A stretch of 64,000 bases of DNA from an uncultured Bacteroidales bacterium (GCA_944325445.1 CALVAG010000007.1:62001-126000), one strand, 5' to 3'. Positions 36,460-46,182 are shown, counted from the first letter of the stretch. A program made the numbers and translations. The notes: generated by a model not told the origin, from the sequence alone.

Positions 36460-37152
36460 CTATCGGTTTATGGAATTGACCGTTACAGACGATATTTTGC
36501 CGTCGAACATATCTATTGTCCTGCGGGCATACTCTGCATCGCGCAGATTATGGGTAACCATCACTACCGTAGTTCCTCCGTCGTTTAGCTCCGTAAGGAT
36601 TTTCATGACTTCCACTCCGTTTTTAGAGTCGAGGTTTCCGGTAGGCTCATCTGCCAGAATCAGTTCGGGGTTAAGGACAACCGCCCTCGCTATTGCCACA
36701 CGCTGCTGCTGTCCGCCGGAGAGCTGGTGCGGAAAATGGTTGGCGCGGTGACTTATGGCCATCCGTTCCATTATGTCGTTCACCATTTCCTTTCTCCGGG
36801 CAGGGGCTATCTTCATATATGTTATGGGGAGTTCTATGTTCTCATAAACCGTCAGTTCGTCTATAAGATTGAAACTCTGAAAAATAAAACCCACCTTCCC
36901 CCTTCTGAGAAATGTTCTGGCCCTTTCGTTCAATGTAGATACATCCTCACCGTTCAGGAAATATTTGCCCGACGTGGGCGCATCCAGCAGTCCGAAAATA
37001 TTGAGAAGCGTGGTCTTGCCGCAGCCGGAAGGCCCCATAATTGCCACGAATTCTCCCTTGTCCACCTCGAGAGAGAGATTGTCCACCGCAATCGTCTCTA
37101 TCTCTTCCGTACGGAATGACTTAACTAGATTTTCTGTTTTTATAACCTGCAT
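36460..37152 (-). CDS. ABC transporter ATP-binding protein (LolD/MacB type)
   Basis: 230 residues: Walker A GPSGCGKTT, Q-loop, signature LSGGQQQR, Walker B LILADEPTGNLD, H-loop VTHN. The LolD/MacB family signature is clear. It is the cytoplasmic ATPase for the FtsX permease gene 3 bp downstream. Confidence 0.92.
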   Translation of the reverse strand: MQVIKTENLVKSFRTEEIETIAVDNLSLEVDKGEFVAIMGPSGCGKTTLLNIFGLLDAPTSGKYFLNGEDVSTLNERARTFLRRGKVGFIFQSFNLIDELTVYENIELPITYMKIAPARRKEMVNDIMERMAISHRANHFPHQLSGGQQQRVAIARAVVLNPELILADEPTGNLDSKNGVEVMKILTELNDGGTTVVMVTHNLRDAEYARRTIDMFDGKISSVTVNSINR

Positions 37153-37185
37153 GTCAATAATTTTATAATTAATATTATATATGTC

Positions 37186-38436
37186 TTACCTTAATATCAG
37201 TTCATCGTTGTTTCCGAAAAGTTCGTATCCCGATACTATGACCTGCTCGCCGGGGAATATTCCCTCCAGAACTTCATAACATTGAGGGTTCTGACGGCCG
37301 AGACGGATTTCCCTGCGCACAGCTCTCTCCCCTGCCGCATCGAGTACGAAAATCCAGGTTCCCCCCGTCTGGCTGAAAAACGAACCCCTCGGTATAATCA
37401 CGCTTTCCGAAGACTCTCCCAACTGAAGGTTTATATAGTATGACTGTCCGTTTCTGATATTGGATGGTTTCTCCCCCACAAATTCCAGATCCGCCTGAAA
37501 TTTGCCTTCACGCACATCGGGATAGACCTTTTTCACCTTAAGGGAAAAGGTTGTATCCCTGCGGTCGAATTCACCGGAGAGCCCGGTTACTACGCGGTCT
37601 ATATAATGTTCGTCTATCTCGGCTTCGATCTTATGGCCTGTCAGCACATTTATGCGTCCGACCATCTGGCCGACGGAGATATTCTGGCCCAGCTCCACAT
37701 CGAGAAAACCTAATTCTCCGGCAACCGGAGCGGACACTGTAAGTTTCGCCCTGCGTTCGCGTATAAGACTCAGACTGCGCCGCATATTTTCCAGATCGCT
37801 CTCCAACTGGGCCATCTGGAGAGAACGGTAGATTGAATCCTGCCTCAACCTTTCAGCCACAAGACCGTTCTGCTCGATTGCAAGCCGGTAATCCTCTTCA
37901 GCCTTGAGATACTCCTCTCTTGAAACCAGATCCTCCTCATAGAGCCTTTTATATTGCAGATATGTACGTTGTTTCTGACGGACATCGACATCGAGTCGGG
38001 ATTTTTCAATCATGTTGTTCAACCTGTCCTGTTCCATAGAGACCTGTGTATTTCTCAAAAAGTTCTGCTTTTCCGCCAGATTCGCCTCCGCATTCATTAT
38101 CTCGAGATCGAGTGTGGAGTTGCGCAATTGCAATATAGGCTCACCGCTGTTTACAATACTTCCCTCCTCCAGATATTTATGCTCCACGATTCCGCCCTCC
38201 TCAGCACTCAACTGCACGGATGCAACCGGTTGGACAATGCCTATGATTCTTATATAATCGCTAAACACTCCCGATTCTGCCGTTGCAACGGTTATCGCCG
38301 AACGGTTTATGCGTGAAGTCGAACCGCCTCCGGAAAGTGCAATCCAGATTATGGCGACAACCGCGGCGGCAGATGCCGCAATGTAGAGAAGTTTCTTTCT
38401 CTCCGGAAATCTTCTTTTTTCCAATTTTATATCCAT
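37186..38436 (-). CDS. HlyD-family periplasmic adaptor
   Basis: 416 residues. One N-terminal membrane anchor (~18-36), then a split biotinyl-lipoyl-like domain (VEHKYLEEGSIVNSGEPILQL and PVAGELGFLDVELGQNISVG), a long helical hairpin (~125-240) and beta-barrel. It bridges the inner-membrane ABC exporter to TolC. Second gene of the operon, after tolC. Confidence 0.88.
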   Translation of the reverse strand: MDIKLEKRRFPERKKLLYIAASAAAVVAIIWIALSGGGSTSRINRSAITVATAESGVFSDYIRIIGIVQPVASVQLSAEEGGIVEHKYLEEGSIVNSGEPILQLRNSTLDLEIMNAEANLAEKQNFLRNTQVSMEQDRLNNMIEKSRLDVDVRQKQRTYLQYKRLYEEDLVSREEYLKAEEDYRLAIEQNGLVAERLRQDSIYRSLQMAQLESDLENMRRSLSLIRERRAKLTVSAPVAGELGFLDVELGQNISVGQMVGRINVLTGHKIEAEIDEHYIDRVVTGLSGEFDRRDTTFSLKVKKVYPDVREGKFQADLEFVGEKPSNIRNGQSYYINLQLGESSESVIIPRGSFFSQTGGTWIFVLDAAGERAVRREIRLGRQNPQCYEVLEGIFPGEQVIVSGYELFGNNDELILR

Positions 38437-38474
38437 CTCCTGTTATCTCCTTAAAATTCTGATCTATTTGACAA

Positions 38475-39827
38475 TTATTGTAAAATCAACATATTGGTAC
38501 GGTAATATTCGAGCAGGCGGCGCTTGACCTCTACCATAAGGGAGGTCCTTACAAGTTCCGCCTGCGATTCGTACCATGTATTGTAAACCTGCTGCATATC
38601 CGTAAAGCTCATGAGCCCTTCCCCGTACTTTCTGTCCGCCAGTCTGTAGGCAATGGAATCCGCCTCCACCTTCTGCTCCATCTTTCCGTTTTCCTTAATC
38701 AGGTTACGGTAATCCACGACAGCCTGCGATATAGCCATATCAAGTTCATAAAGCGTACGGTCGTACTCAGAACGGGCTGCCAGTTCCGCATTTTTGGCCC
38801 GCTTTAAAGAGCCTGTGCGCGAAAGGGCGTTAAAAAGCGGAATGCTCATGCTTATACCTACATATTGTCCGAAATTGCCGTTCATCTGCTCCCTGAAGTT
38901 CTCATTTACCGAACCGAAATGGCGGTAATAATAATCCGACAATCCGGCCTGAAGCGAGAGCGAAGGAATAAATGCCCCTTTAGCCTGCCTTACCGCGAAT
39001 CTGGATGCATCGACATTTAATTGAGCCTGCACGACCAGAGAATTGTTTTTCAAGGCAAAATCATAGATTTCGGCCATATCTTCCGGCTCGCCCATAATTC
39101 CCGCTCCCGACAGGGCGGATGGGGCGGGCAGAGGCAACGTATCGGAAACAGGATAATTCATTGCACGTTTCAATGAAAGAAGAGCCGTCTGCATCTCACC
39201 TTCTGCGGTGGTATGGATATGGTCATCATCTGCGTATTGCGCACGCGCCTGGCTTACCTCCACCGCGCTGTTCATTCCCAGCTCTTTCATTTTTAACGAT
39301 TTTTCCAACAGTCTTCGGCTTTCATCGAGTTTTGAAGCCGTAATCTCGACAAGCGCCCTGTAATACTGAAGATTCACATATGCCTCCATAACGGCTATGG
39401 CGGCCTCGTCTTCACAGTTGCGTACATTGTGCGAAGCCTGACGCATACGCATCTTTGCCTCTCTGAAGGCATTTATTGTCCTGCCTCCGGAAAATATCGT
39501 CCATGAAGCCGTGACTGCGTATGAATTGTTAAAGGTTTTAAGATTATCGTATGTATTGGTCGCCGGGTCTATGGAACGGCCGAAATTGTAATCCGCCCCT
39601 ACCGATGCATTCAATGACGGAAAAAACGAGGCGATGGATTCGCTGTAACTGCTTTTGTCATTGCTATAATTGATTCTGCTCTCATGTACGTCGAAGTTAT
39701 GCTCCACAGCATAACGCATACAATCATCTATTGTCCAGACCTTCTGCTGTGCCATAAGCGGAAAACAGAGAAGCGGCAGAAGCAGCGGTAATAATAACTG
39801 ATGTCTTTTGATTTTTGCCATTTTCAT
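38475..39827 (-). CDS. TolC-family outer-membrane efflux protein
   Basis: 450 residues from ATG 39827; the upstream start at 39842 is a GTG, and 39821 is another ATG. Signal peptide (LLLPLLLPLLCFPLMA), then two OEP repeats with long amphipathic helices (TIDDCMRYAVEHNFDVHES; IVDYRNL). It is the first gene of the TolC-HlyD-ABC-FtsX operon. The predicted sigma-54 transcription start (~39834) also favours one of the two ATGs over the GTG. Confidence 0.85.
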   Translation of the reverse strand: MKMAKIKRHQLLLPLLLPLLCFPLMAQQKVWTIDDCMRYAVEHNFDVHESRINYSNDKSSYSESIASFFPSLNASVGADYNFGRSIDPATNTYDNLKTFNNSYAVTASWTIFSGGRTINAFREAKMRMRQASHNVRNCEDEAAIAVMEAYVNLQYYRALVEITASKLDESRRLLEKSLKMKELGMNSAVEVSQARAQYADDDHIHTTAEGEMQTALLSLKRAMNYPVSDTLPLPAPSALSGAGIMGEPEDMAEIYDFALKNNSLVVQAQLNVDASRFAVRQAKGAFIPSLSLQAGLSDYYYRHFGSVNENFREQMNGNFGQYVGISMSIPLFNALSRTGSLKRAKNAELAARSEYDRTLYELDMAISQAVVDYRNLIKENGKMEQKVEADSIAYRLADRKYGEGLMSFTDMQQVYNTWYESQAELVRTSLMVEVKRRLLEYYRTNMLILQ

Positions 39828-39845
39828 GATTTTGACTCTCACTGT

Positions 39846-39862
39846 ACCACGATAGTGCCAAA
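39846..39862 (-). promoter_or_regulatory. Candidate sigma-54 (-24/-12) promoter of the exporter operon
   Basis: Minus strand reads TTGGCAC-TATCG-TGGTA. The -24 half is a perfect TTGGCAC; the -12 half TGGT departs from TTGC at two positions, but the GG-to-GC spacing is right. It would start transcription near 39834, 7 bp before ATG 39827. The operon encodes a sigma-54 activator nearby, which supports it. A better match elsewhere in the 112-bp gap is absent. Confidence 0.45.
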
Positions 39863-39912
39863 ATCACAATTATTTAAAATACAGCAATATACTCCGACAA
39901 AAATTAAACCGT

Positions 39913-39951
39913 TGTCCACTTTTTAGACACCTGCAATCAAAAAATTGGACA
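39913..39951. promoter_or_regulatory. Inverted TGTCCA/TGGACA repeats, candidate enhancer for the sigma-54 regulator
   Basis: TGTCCA at 39913-39918 is mirrored by TGGACA at 39946-39951, and TGTC (39913-39916) also pairs with GACA (39926-39929). They lie about 55-92 bp upstream of the candidate -24 box, the typical place for NtrC-type binding sites. The Fur-family gene ends inside this area, so the operator is squeezed against it. Confidence 0.4.
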
Positions 39952-39954
39952 GCC

Positions 39955-40374
39955 TCACTCCTTTGCGGCACATTTGGGACAGATGCCCTTTACCACATAA
40001 TTGACGGAATTCATCGAGAACCCTTCCGGCAAGTCTATTTCAGGAATTTGTATTGTTTTGAAACAAAACGTTTTATGACATTTTTCGCAATAAAAATGGG
40101 TATGCATGTCGGCAATGCTGCACTCTTGGCTGTCGCAAATTTCATACTTCAGAGTACCGCTTCCATCTTCTATGGCATGTACGATATGATGCTCCACAAA
40201 CAGATTGAGAACCCTGAAAATACTGGATTTATCCATTGTCATCAGCATTGTCTCCAGTTCGGTAAGCGATACCGGATGGATGGCGGACAACATGGCACGC
40301 GCGACAAGAATACGGTTTGACGTAGGCTTCACGCCCTTGGCCTCCATAAGAATATTTTCGGTTCCGGTTTCCAT
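39955..40374 (-). CDS. Fur-family metalloregulator
   Basis: 139 residues. N-terminal winged helix (SNRILVARAMLSAIHPVSLTELETML, MDKSSIFRVLNLF), C-terminal dimerisation domain with structural zinc cysteines CEKCHKTFC and CPKC and metal-site residues in DMHTHFYCEKC. It is divergent from the heavy-metal RND operon and probably represses it. Zn or another divalent metal is the likely effector; Zur or a Fur variant cannot be told apart. Confidence 0.85.
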   Translation of the reverse strand: METGTENILMEAKGVKPTSNRILVARAMLSAIHPVSLTELETMLMTMDKSSIFRVLNLFVEHHIVHAIEDGSGTLKYEICDSQECSIADMHTHFYCEKCHKTFCFKTIQIPEIDLPEGFSMNSVNYVVKGICPKCAAKE

Positions 40375-40433
40375 CCGCTTGCTGTCAGTTTCTGTTATGA
40401 GATGGCTAAGGTAGCAATTTTAATCCGAATAAA

Positions 40434-40448
40434 TGCAACCCGGTTGCA
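40434..40448. promoter_or_regulatory. Perfect palindrome, candidate operator between fur-like gene and metal-efflux operon
   Basis: TGCAACC-C-GGTTGCA is a 15-bp perfect palindrome at the centre of the 131-bp divergent intergenic region. TGCAA/TTGCA inverted repeats are known for some Fur-family regulators. Its place suits control of both the regulator and the efflux operon. Confidence 0.55.
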
Positions 40449-40505
40449 CCGTTTTGTCAATACTTTTACACGCAAATTTGAAAAACTATAAAAAACTACA
40501 ATATC

Positions 40506-41711
40506 ATGAAGAGTAACAGATTCATTGCAGGAGTTGTAAGCCTGCTGCTTATGGTCTCTTGCCATGGAAGCAACGAGCACCACGGTATCCACGAAGAAGA
40601 GGGGCATATTCACGAACTGGAAACGGAACATGCACATGAAGGCGAGATTCACGATCACGGGCATGAGCATCAGGCAAATGCCGAAGGACATTCCGACGAG
40701 ATAATTCTAAGTCCGGAAAAGGCCAAGGCTGCCGGTGTAGTATCCGAAAAGATCGCGCCGGGCGAATTCTATGGAATTATTCCTGCCGGCGGCAAGGTAA
40801 TCGGAGCTCCCGGAGACGAGATGCAGATAGTTGCAAACGTATCCGGCACCATTTCATTTTTAAAACCGGTGGCAGAGGGGATACATGTTTCGAAAGGAGA
40901 TCCCGTATTTGTAATTTCCGGAGAGCATCTGCAGGAGGGAGATCAGTCGGAACGTGCAAGAATAGCATATGAAACCGCAAAAAAAGAGTATGAAAGGGCA
41001 TCTGCCTTAGTCAAGGACAAAATAGTTTCGGAAAAGGATTACAATGCAGTCAAAGCCGCATACGAAAATGCCAGGATTGCATACGATGCCATACCGCAAA
41101 GCGGTAAAAACGGAGTCGAAGTGCTCAGTACGGCAACCGGATATATCAAAAGCTGCCTTGTGGGAGAGGGAGACTATGTGACCGTAGGAGAGCCTATAGC
41201 AACCATTGCAAAAAACAACAGACTCTACCTTAAGGCAGACCTTCCGGAAAGGTATTACAATATGGCATCGCAAATATCGTCTGCAAAATTCAAGACTTCG
41301 TACAGTGATACGGTTTACGATATCAAAGAGTTGGGAGGCCGCCTTATTGCATACGGAAAAAATCCTGCAGACAACTCACCATATATCCCTGTAACATTCG
41401 AATTCAACGGGAACAAAGAGATGATACCGGGAACTTTTGCAGAGATTTATCTGCTTACCGGAAAACGCGATAATGTGATAAGCCTTCCTGTCGATGCCAT
41501 CACCGAGGAGCAGGGAGTGAATTTCGTCTATTTGCAGATAGATGAAACCTGTTATAAGAAACATGAGGTAAAACTCGGCGCAAATGACGGCGAAAAGGTT
41601 GAAATTTCAAGCGGCCTCAAAGGCGGAGAACAGGTTGTAACCCACGGAGCTATCCATGTCAAGCTTGCCTCTGCCGGAAACGCAATACCCGCACATACTC
41701 ACCAACATTAA
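40506..41711 (+). CDS. Heavy-metal RND periplasmic adaptor (CzcB/CusB-like), His-rich
   Basis: 401 residues. Lipoprotein signal to Cys19 (LLLMVSC), then a metal-binding stretch with about 13 His among residues 24-65. Lipoyl-like halves (VSGTISFLKPVAEGIHVSKGDPVF; ATGYIKSCLVGEGDYVTVGEPI), short helical hairpin and beta-barrel. It delivers metal to the RND pump and links it to the TolC-type channel. The C-terminus (PAHTHQH) is His-rich too. First gene of the operon. Confidence 0.88.
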   Translation: MKSNRFIAGVVSLLLMVSCHGSNEHHGIHEEEGHIHELETEHAHEGEIHDHGHEHQANAEGHSDEIILSPEKAKAAGVVSEKIAPGEFYGIIPAGGKVIGAPGDEMQIVANVSGTISFLKPVAEGIHVSKGDPVFVISGEHLQEGDQSERARIAYETAKKEYERASALVKDKIVSEKDYNAVKAAYENARIAYDAIPQSGKNGVEVLSTATGYIKSCLVGEGDYVTVGEPIATIAKNNRLYLKADLPERYYNMASQISSAKFKTSYSDTVYDIKELGGRLIAYGKNPADNSPYIPVTFEFNGNKEMIPGTFAEIYLLTGKRDNVISLPVDAITEEQGVNFVYLQIDETCYKKHEVKLGANDGEKVEISSGLKGGEQVVTHGAIHVKLASAGNAIPAHTHQH

Positions 41712-41722
41712 AAACTGTCGCC

Positions 41723-44700
41723 ATGCTGAATAAGATAATTCAATTTTCACTCCATAACCGCTTGCTGATACTGGTAGCCTCGGTACTGCTTATAGTAGGC
41801 GGAACATATACGGCATTCCACACGGAAGTGGACGTATTTCCGGATCTCAATGCCCCTACGGTAGTGGTGATGACCGAAGCCAACGGAATGGCGGCGGAAG
41901 AGGTCGAACAACTTGTCACATTCCCTATTGAGACCGCAGTAAACGGCGCAACACATGTGCGCAGGGTCCGTTCGTCATCTACAACCGGATTTTCTGTAGT
42001 ATGGGTAGAATTCGACTGGGATACCGACATATACCTTGCAAGGCAGATCGTATCCGAAAAACTTGCCACGGTCGGGGATGATCTTCCCGACAATGTAGGC
42101 CAGCCTACGCTCGGACCGCAATCGTCCATACTCGGCGAAGTGCTCATTGTGAGCCTCACCTCGGACAGTACATCAATGTTGGATTTGAGGACAATAGCAG
42201 ATTGGACCATCCGCCCGAGACTGCTCTCTACAGGAGGTGTCGCCCAGGTGGCCGTACTTGGAGGAGATATAAAGGAGTATCAGATTCTGCTCCATCCGGA
42301 AAAGATGAAGTATTATAACGTTTCGCTTTCGGAAGTACTGGCCGTAACGGAAAACATGAACCAGAATGTAAACGGAGGCGTAATATACGAATACGGCAAC
42401 GAATATATTGTCCGGGGGGTGGTTTCGACCAACAATGTAGACCAGATTGCGCTTGCCGTTGTAAAGAATGAAAACGGATATCCAGTTACATTGAGGGATA
42501 TAGCGGATGTAAAAATAGGCGGACAGCAACCCAAACTCGGAGTTGCATCGGAAAAGGGCAAACCGGCGGTAATCCTCACCGTTACAAAGCAGCCGAACAC
42601 AGGAACCATCGAACTTACAGAACGGCTGGAAGCGGCATTGCAGGATCTGCAGAAAAACATGCCCGAAGACATAAACGTCTCAACGGATATATTCCGTCAG
42701 TCGAGATTCATAAATGCTTCGATAGACAATGTAAAAAGTTCGCTCTACGAGGGTGCGATATTCGTGATAATAGTGCTCTTCCTCTTCCTGGCCAATGTGC
42801 GCACCACCATAATATCGCTTGTGACATTGCCCATATCGCTTCTGGTTTCGTTGCTGGTGCTGCACTATCTCGGGCTCAGCATAAATACCATGAGCCTCGG
42901 AGGTATGGCCATCGCCATAGGTTCTCTTGTAGATGACGCCATAGTAGATGTGGAAAACGTCTGGAAGCATCTGCGGGAAAACAAGTTGCTTCCCAAAGAG
43001 GAGCGCAGGCCGATATTGGAGGTCGTATTCAATGCCTCGCGTGAAGTGCGCATGCCTATTCTCTATTCTACAATAATAATAATCGTAAGTTTCATGCCTC
43101 TGTTCTATCTGAGCGGCATGGAGGGAAGGATGCTTGTTCCGCTTGGAATCGCATTTATCGTGGCGCTCTTCGCCTCTACGGTAGTCGCGCTTACGCTTAC
43201 CCCTGTTCTCTGCAGTTATCTGCTCGGGAACAAGGTCAAAGGCGACAGTATCCCCAAAGAGGCATTTGTGGCAGTCTGGCTCAAAAAACATTACAGAAAC
43301 GGATTGGAGTGGGCGCTTGGACATAAAAAAGCAGTGCTTTCCACGACAGTAGCACTCTTTATAGTTGCCTTGGGACTATTTTTCACTCTCGGACGCAGTT
43401 TCCTTCCGCCGTTCAACGAAGGCTCGTTTACGATAAATGTCAGCTCTCTCCCCGGAATATCGCTTGAGGAATCTGATAAAATAGGACGTCATGCCGAAGA
43501 GCTGCTGCTCACCATTCCGGAAATACAGACGGTTGCCCGTAAAACCGGAAGGGCTGAACTGGACGAACATGCGCTCGGAGTGAATGTCTCTGAAATAGAG
43601 GCCCCGTTCGAACTTAAGGATAGGTCTCATAAGGAGCTGCTCGATGAGGTACGCCACAAACTTTCGACCATTACAGGTGCCAACATAGAGATCGGACAGC
43701 CTATCAGCCACCGCATAGACGCCATGTTGAGCGGCACTCAGGCAAGTATTGCAATCAAACTGTTCGGCGACGATCTGAACAAGATGTTCTCTATAGGGAA
43801 TCAGATAAAAGATGCGATAAGCTCTGTAGAAGGCATTGCCGACCTGAATGTAGAACAACAGATTGAAAGGCCTGAACTGAAGATCGTTCCCAAAAGGGAG
43901 ATGCTCGCAAGATACGGCATTCCGCTTGCGGACTTCAACCGGTTCGTAAATGTGAATATGGCAGGGGCCGTAGTATCGCAGGTTTATGAAGAGAGAAAGA
44001 ACTTCAACCTTGTGGTACGCGCCGATGAAGAGAACCGCGGAGTGATGGAACGCATAAAAGACCTTATGGTAGATTGTCCGGACGGGACGAAGGTTCCGCT
44101 TTCAGACATTGCGGAAGTTGTCTCTTCTACCGGTCCAAACACAATAAACCGGGAAAATGTAAAACGTAAGATAGTCATCTCTGCAAATACAAGCGGGCGT
44201 GATTTGCGCAGCGTTGTAAATGATATTCAGAAGAGAGTCGATGACGAAATAACACTGCCGGAGGGATATCACATAGAATACGGCGGACAGTTCGAAAGCG
44301 AACAGAGCGCAAGCCGCATATTGCTGCTTGCTTCACTGATAAGCATTGTCATAATATTCCTGCTGCTTTACATGCAGTTCAAGAATGCGGTGGAAAGCGG
44401 TGTCATACTGCTCAACCTGCCTCTTGCACTTATAGGAGGCGTCTTTGCCCTGCTTATGACCACCGGAGAGGTAAGCATACCGGCCATCATCGGCTTCATA
44501 TCGCTGTTCGGCATTGCGACCCGCAACGGAATGCTGCTTATAAACAGGTACAATATGCTATATAAGGAGGAGGGACATTCGCTGCATGACAGTATCATAA
44601 CCGGTTCGCTCGACCGCCTTAACCCGATATTGATGACAGCTCTGACTTCCGCCTTTGCACTTATTCCGCTGGCGCTGAGGGGAGATTTGCCAGGCAACGA

Positions 44701-44827
44701 GATTCAGAGCCCGATGGCGAAGGTTATCCTTGGAGGCCTGCTCACCTCCACATTCCTCAATGGCTTTATCATACCGATTGTTTATGAACTTTTGAACAAA
44801 AAACATAAAGTCGAACCTGAAAAATAG
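41723..44827 (+). CDS. CusA/CzcA-family heavy-metal RND efflux pump
   Basis: 1034 residues, full length, twelve transmembrane helices in two halves with large periplasmic domains. TM4 reads AIAIGSLVDDAIVDVENV: the proton-relay Asp and Glu are present, while the first Asp of classical Zn/Co CzcA is Ala, as I recall for Cu/Ag CusA. The metal therefore stays open between Cu/Ag and Zn/Co/Cd. It lies 11 bp after the adaptor and 8 bp before the outer-membrane channel. Confidence 0.92.
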   Translation: MLNKIIQFSLHNRLLILVASVLLIVGGTYTAFHTEVDVFPDLNAPTVVVMTEANGMAAEEVEQLVTFPIETAVNGATHVRRVRSSSTTGFSVVWVEFDWDTDIYLARQIVSEKLATVGDDLPDNVGQPTLGPQSSILGEVLIVSLTSDSTSMLDLRTIADWTIRPRLLSTGGVAQVAVLGGDIKEYQILLHPEKMKYYNVSLSEVLAVTENMNQNVNGGVIYEYGNEYIVRGVVSTNNVDQIALAVVKNENGYPVTLRDIADVKIGGQQPKLGVASEKGKPAVILTVTKQPNTGTIELTERLEAALQDLQKNMPEDINVSTDIFRQSRFINASIDNVKSSLYEGAIFVIIVLFLFLANVRTTIISLVTLPISLLVSLLVLHYLGLSINTMSLGGMAIAIGSLVDDAIVDVENVWKHLRENKLLPKEERRPILEVVFNASREVRMPILYSTIIIIVSFMPLFYLSGMEGRMLVPLGIAFIVALFASTVVALTLTPVLCSYLLGNKVKGDSIPKEAFVAVWLKKHYRNGLEWALGHKKAVLSTTVALFIVALGLFFTLGRSFLPPFNEGSFTINVSSLPGISLEESDKIGRHAEELLLTIPEIQTVARKTGRAELDEHALGVNVSEIEAPFELKDRSHKELLDEVRHKLSTITGANIEIGQPISHRIDAMLSGTQASIAIKLFGDDLNKMFSIGNQIKDAISSVEGIADLNVEQQIERPELKIVPKREMLARYGIPLADFNRFVNVNMAGAVVSQVYEERKNFNLVVRADEENRGVMERIKDLMVDCPDGTKVPLSDIAEVVSSTGPNTINRENVKRKIVISANTSGRDLRSVVNDIQKRVDDEITLPEGYHIEYGGQFESEQSASRILLLASLISIVIIFLLLYMQFKNAVESGVILLNLPLALIGGVFALLMTTGEVSIPAIIGFISLFGIATRNGMLLINRYNMLYKEEGHSLHDSIITGSLDRLNPILMTALTSAFALIPLALRGDLPGNEIQSPMAKVILGGLLTSTFLNGFIIPIVYELLNKKHKVEPEK

Positions 44828-44835
44828 CTACAGTC

Positions 44836-46011
44836 ATGAAAAAGATATATATATTTTTACTTCTTGCACCGTTATCCCTCAGCATGTCTGCACAGCAGAC
44901 CTATGACATACTGAGAGATATAGAACAGAACAACATGCAGTTGCAGGCACTTAGAAAAAACAACGAAGCTGCCGTACTGGAAGTAAAATCGCAAAATGCA
45001 CTTGAAAACACATCTGTCGAATACAGCCCCTTTTTCAGACGCGGCGTAGACGGAATAGCCTCATCCGAGCTTGTCGTAAAGCAAGGATTCGACTTCCCCA
45101 CACTTTATGCGGCAAGAAACAAATCCGGCAGACTTCAGCAGGAGGCGCTCGATTTGCAATATCTTACCGCCCGTCGGGATATTCTGCTTGAAGCCAAACT
45201 GAAATGCCATGATATGGTCTATTTCAACAAGGTGGAGGAGCTGCTGCAGCAGCGCAAAAAAAATGCAGAGGAGCTGCTTGCGCTTTACAACAAGAGACTT
45301 GAAGAGGGAGATGCTACCATAATCGACGTAAATAAGATCAAGATGGACCGTATGAATATAGAAAAGGAGACGGCGGAGATGGAAGCGGAGCGTATGGCCT
45401 CCCTGCAGGCACTCGCTACGCTCAACGGCAATCATCCCGTAGCATTCAATTCAAAGGAATACGCCCATACGGCAATATCTGAAGATACCCCTGAAGAGCT
45501 TGCAGAGAGGATTATGGAAACCGATTACATGCTGCAGCAAAACGAAACCGCGGCCAGAGTCAGCGAACAGGAGGTCAAAGTCACAAAGCAGAACTGGATA
45601 CCCAAGTTCGAAGTAGGTTACAGGAGAAATACCGATGTGGAGGCAAGCAGCAACGGCTTTATGGTAGGGGCTTCGCTGCCTATCTTCTCAAACGCCAGAA
45701 ACGTAAAGATTGCAAAGGCAAAGCAGGCAGGTGCGCAGCTTGAATTGGACAATGCAAAAATCGAGACGGAAAACCAGATATACGCACTGATTTACCAGGC
45801 GCAGAATATGCGTGCCGTAATGGAGGCGTACGACATAGAGCTGATGTACAATACCCTTGACATGCTGCGCACAGCAGTGGAGGCAGGGGAACTCTCTATA
45901 ATAGACTATTACGGAGAGGCCGACAGCATTTACCGGAACCTGCACTCCTACCTTGATGTTGAAAGGGCATATCAGAATGCACTGGCAGAACTCTATAAAA
46001 ACGAATTGTAG
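44836..46011 (+). CDS. TolC-family outer-membrane channel of the metal RND system
   Basis: 391 residues with a signal peptide (YIFLLLAPLSLSMSAQ) and long helical OEP repeats (YDILRDIEQNNMQLQALRKN). It is shorter than most TolC proteins (~430-490) but appears complete. CzcC-like role: outlet of the tripartite pump. Last gene of the operon. Confidence 0.85.
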   Translation: MKKIYIFLLLAPLSLSMSAQQTYDILRDIEQNNMQLQALRKNNEAAVLEVKSQNALENTSVEYSPFFRRGVDGIASSELVVKQGFDFPTLYAARNKSGRLQQEALDLQYLTARRDILLEAKLKCHDMVYFNKVEELLQQRKKNAEELLALYNKRLEEGDATIIDVNKIKMDRMNIEKETAEMEAERMASLQALATLNGNHPVAFNSKEYAHTAISEDTPEELAERIMETDYMLQQNETAARVSEQEVKVTKQNWIPKFEVGYRRNTDVEASSNGFMVGASLPIFSNARNVKIAKAKQAGAQLELDNAKIETENQIYALIYQAQNMRAVMEAYDIELMYNTLDMLRTAVEAGELSIIDYYGEADSIYRNLHSYLDVERAYQNALAELYKNEL

Positions 46012-46056
46012 ATTTCCGGTACTTCAAATGCAAGAAAGATAGCGTTGATAAAAGCA

Positions 46057-46090
46057 GAAAGCCCGCGCCAGAATAGTGGTGCGGGCTTTC
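46057..46090 (-). terminator. Terminator of tRNA-Lys (and possibly of the metal operon)
   Basis: GAAAGCCCGC (46057-46066) pairs with GCGGGCTTTC (46081-46090), stem extended by three weaker pairs, 8-nt loop. On the minus strand it follows the tRNA at once and is trailed by TGCTTTTAT. On the plus strand it lies 45 bp after the TolC gene, so it can serve both. Confidence 0.7.
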
Positions 46091-46166
46091 TGGTGATCCG
46101 CTTGGGGCTCGAACCCAAGACCCCAACATTAAAAGTGTTGTGCTCTACCAACTGAGCTAGCGAATC
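46091..46166 (-). tRNA. tRNA-Lys (TTT)
   Basis: A full cloverleaf on the minus strand: acceptor GATTCGC/GCGGATC, D-arm with AGCTCAGTTGGTAGAGC, anticodon stem CAACA/TGTTG around loop CTTTTAA (anticodon TTT), T-arm GGGTTCGAGCCC, and encoded CCA end. Confidence 0.95.
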
Positions 46167-46182
46167 TTCCCTTTTGGGACTG

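Noticed and set aside
35152..36588. Plus-strand 478-codon open frame opposite the FtsX permease
   Set aside because: Antisense shadow; the minus-strand protein has clear MacB/FtsX features, this one none.
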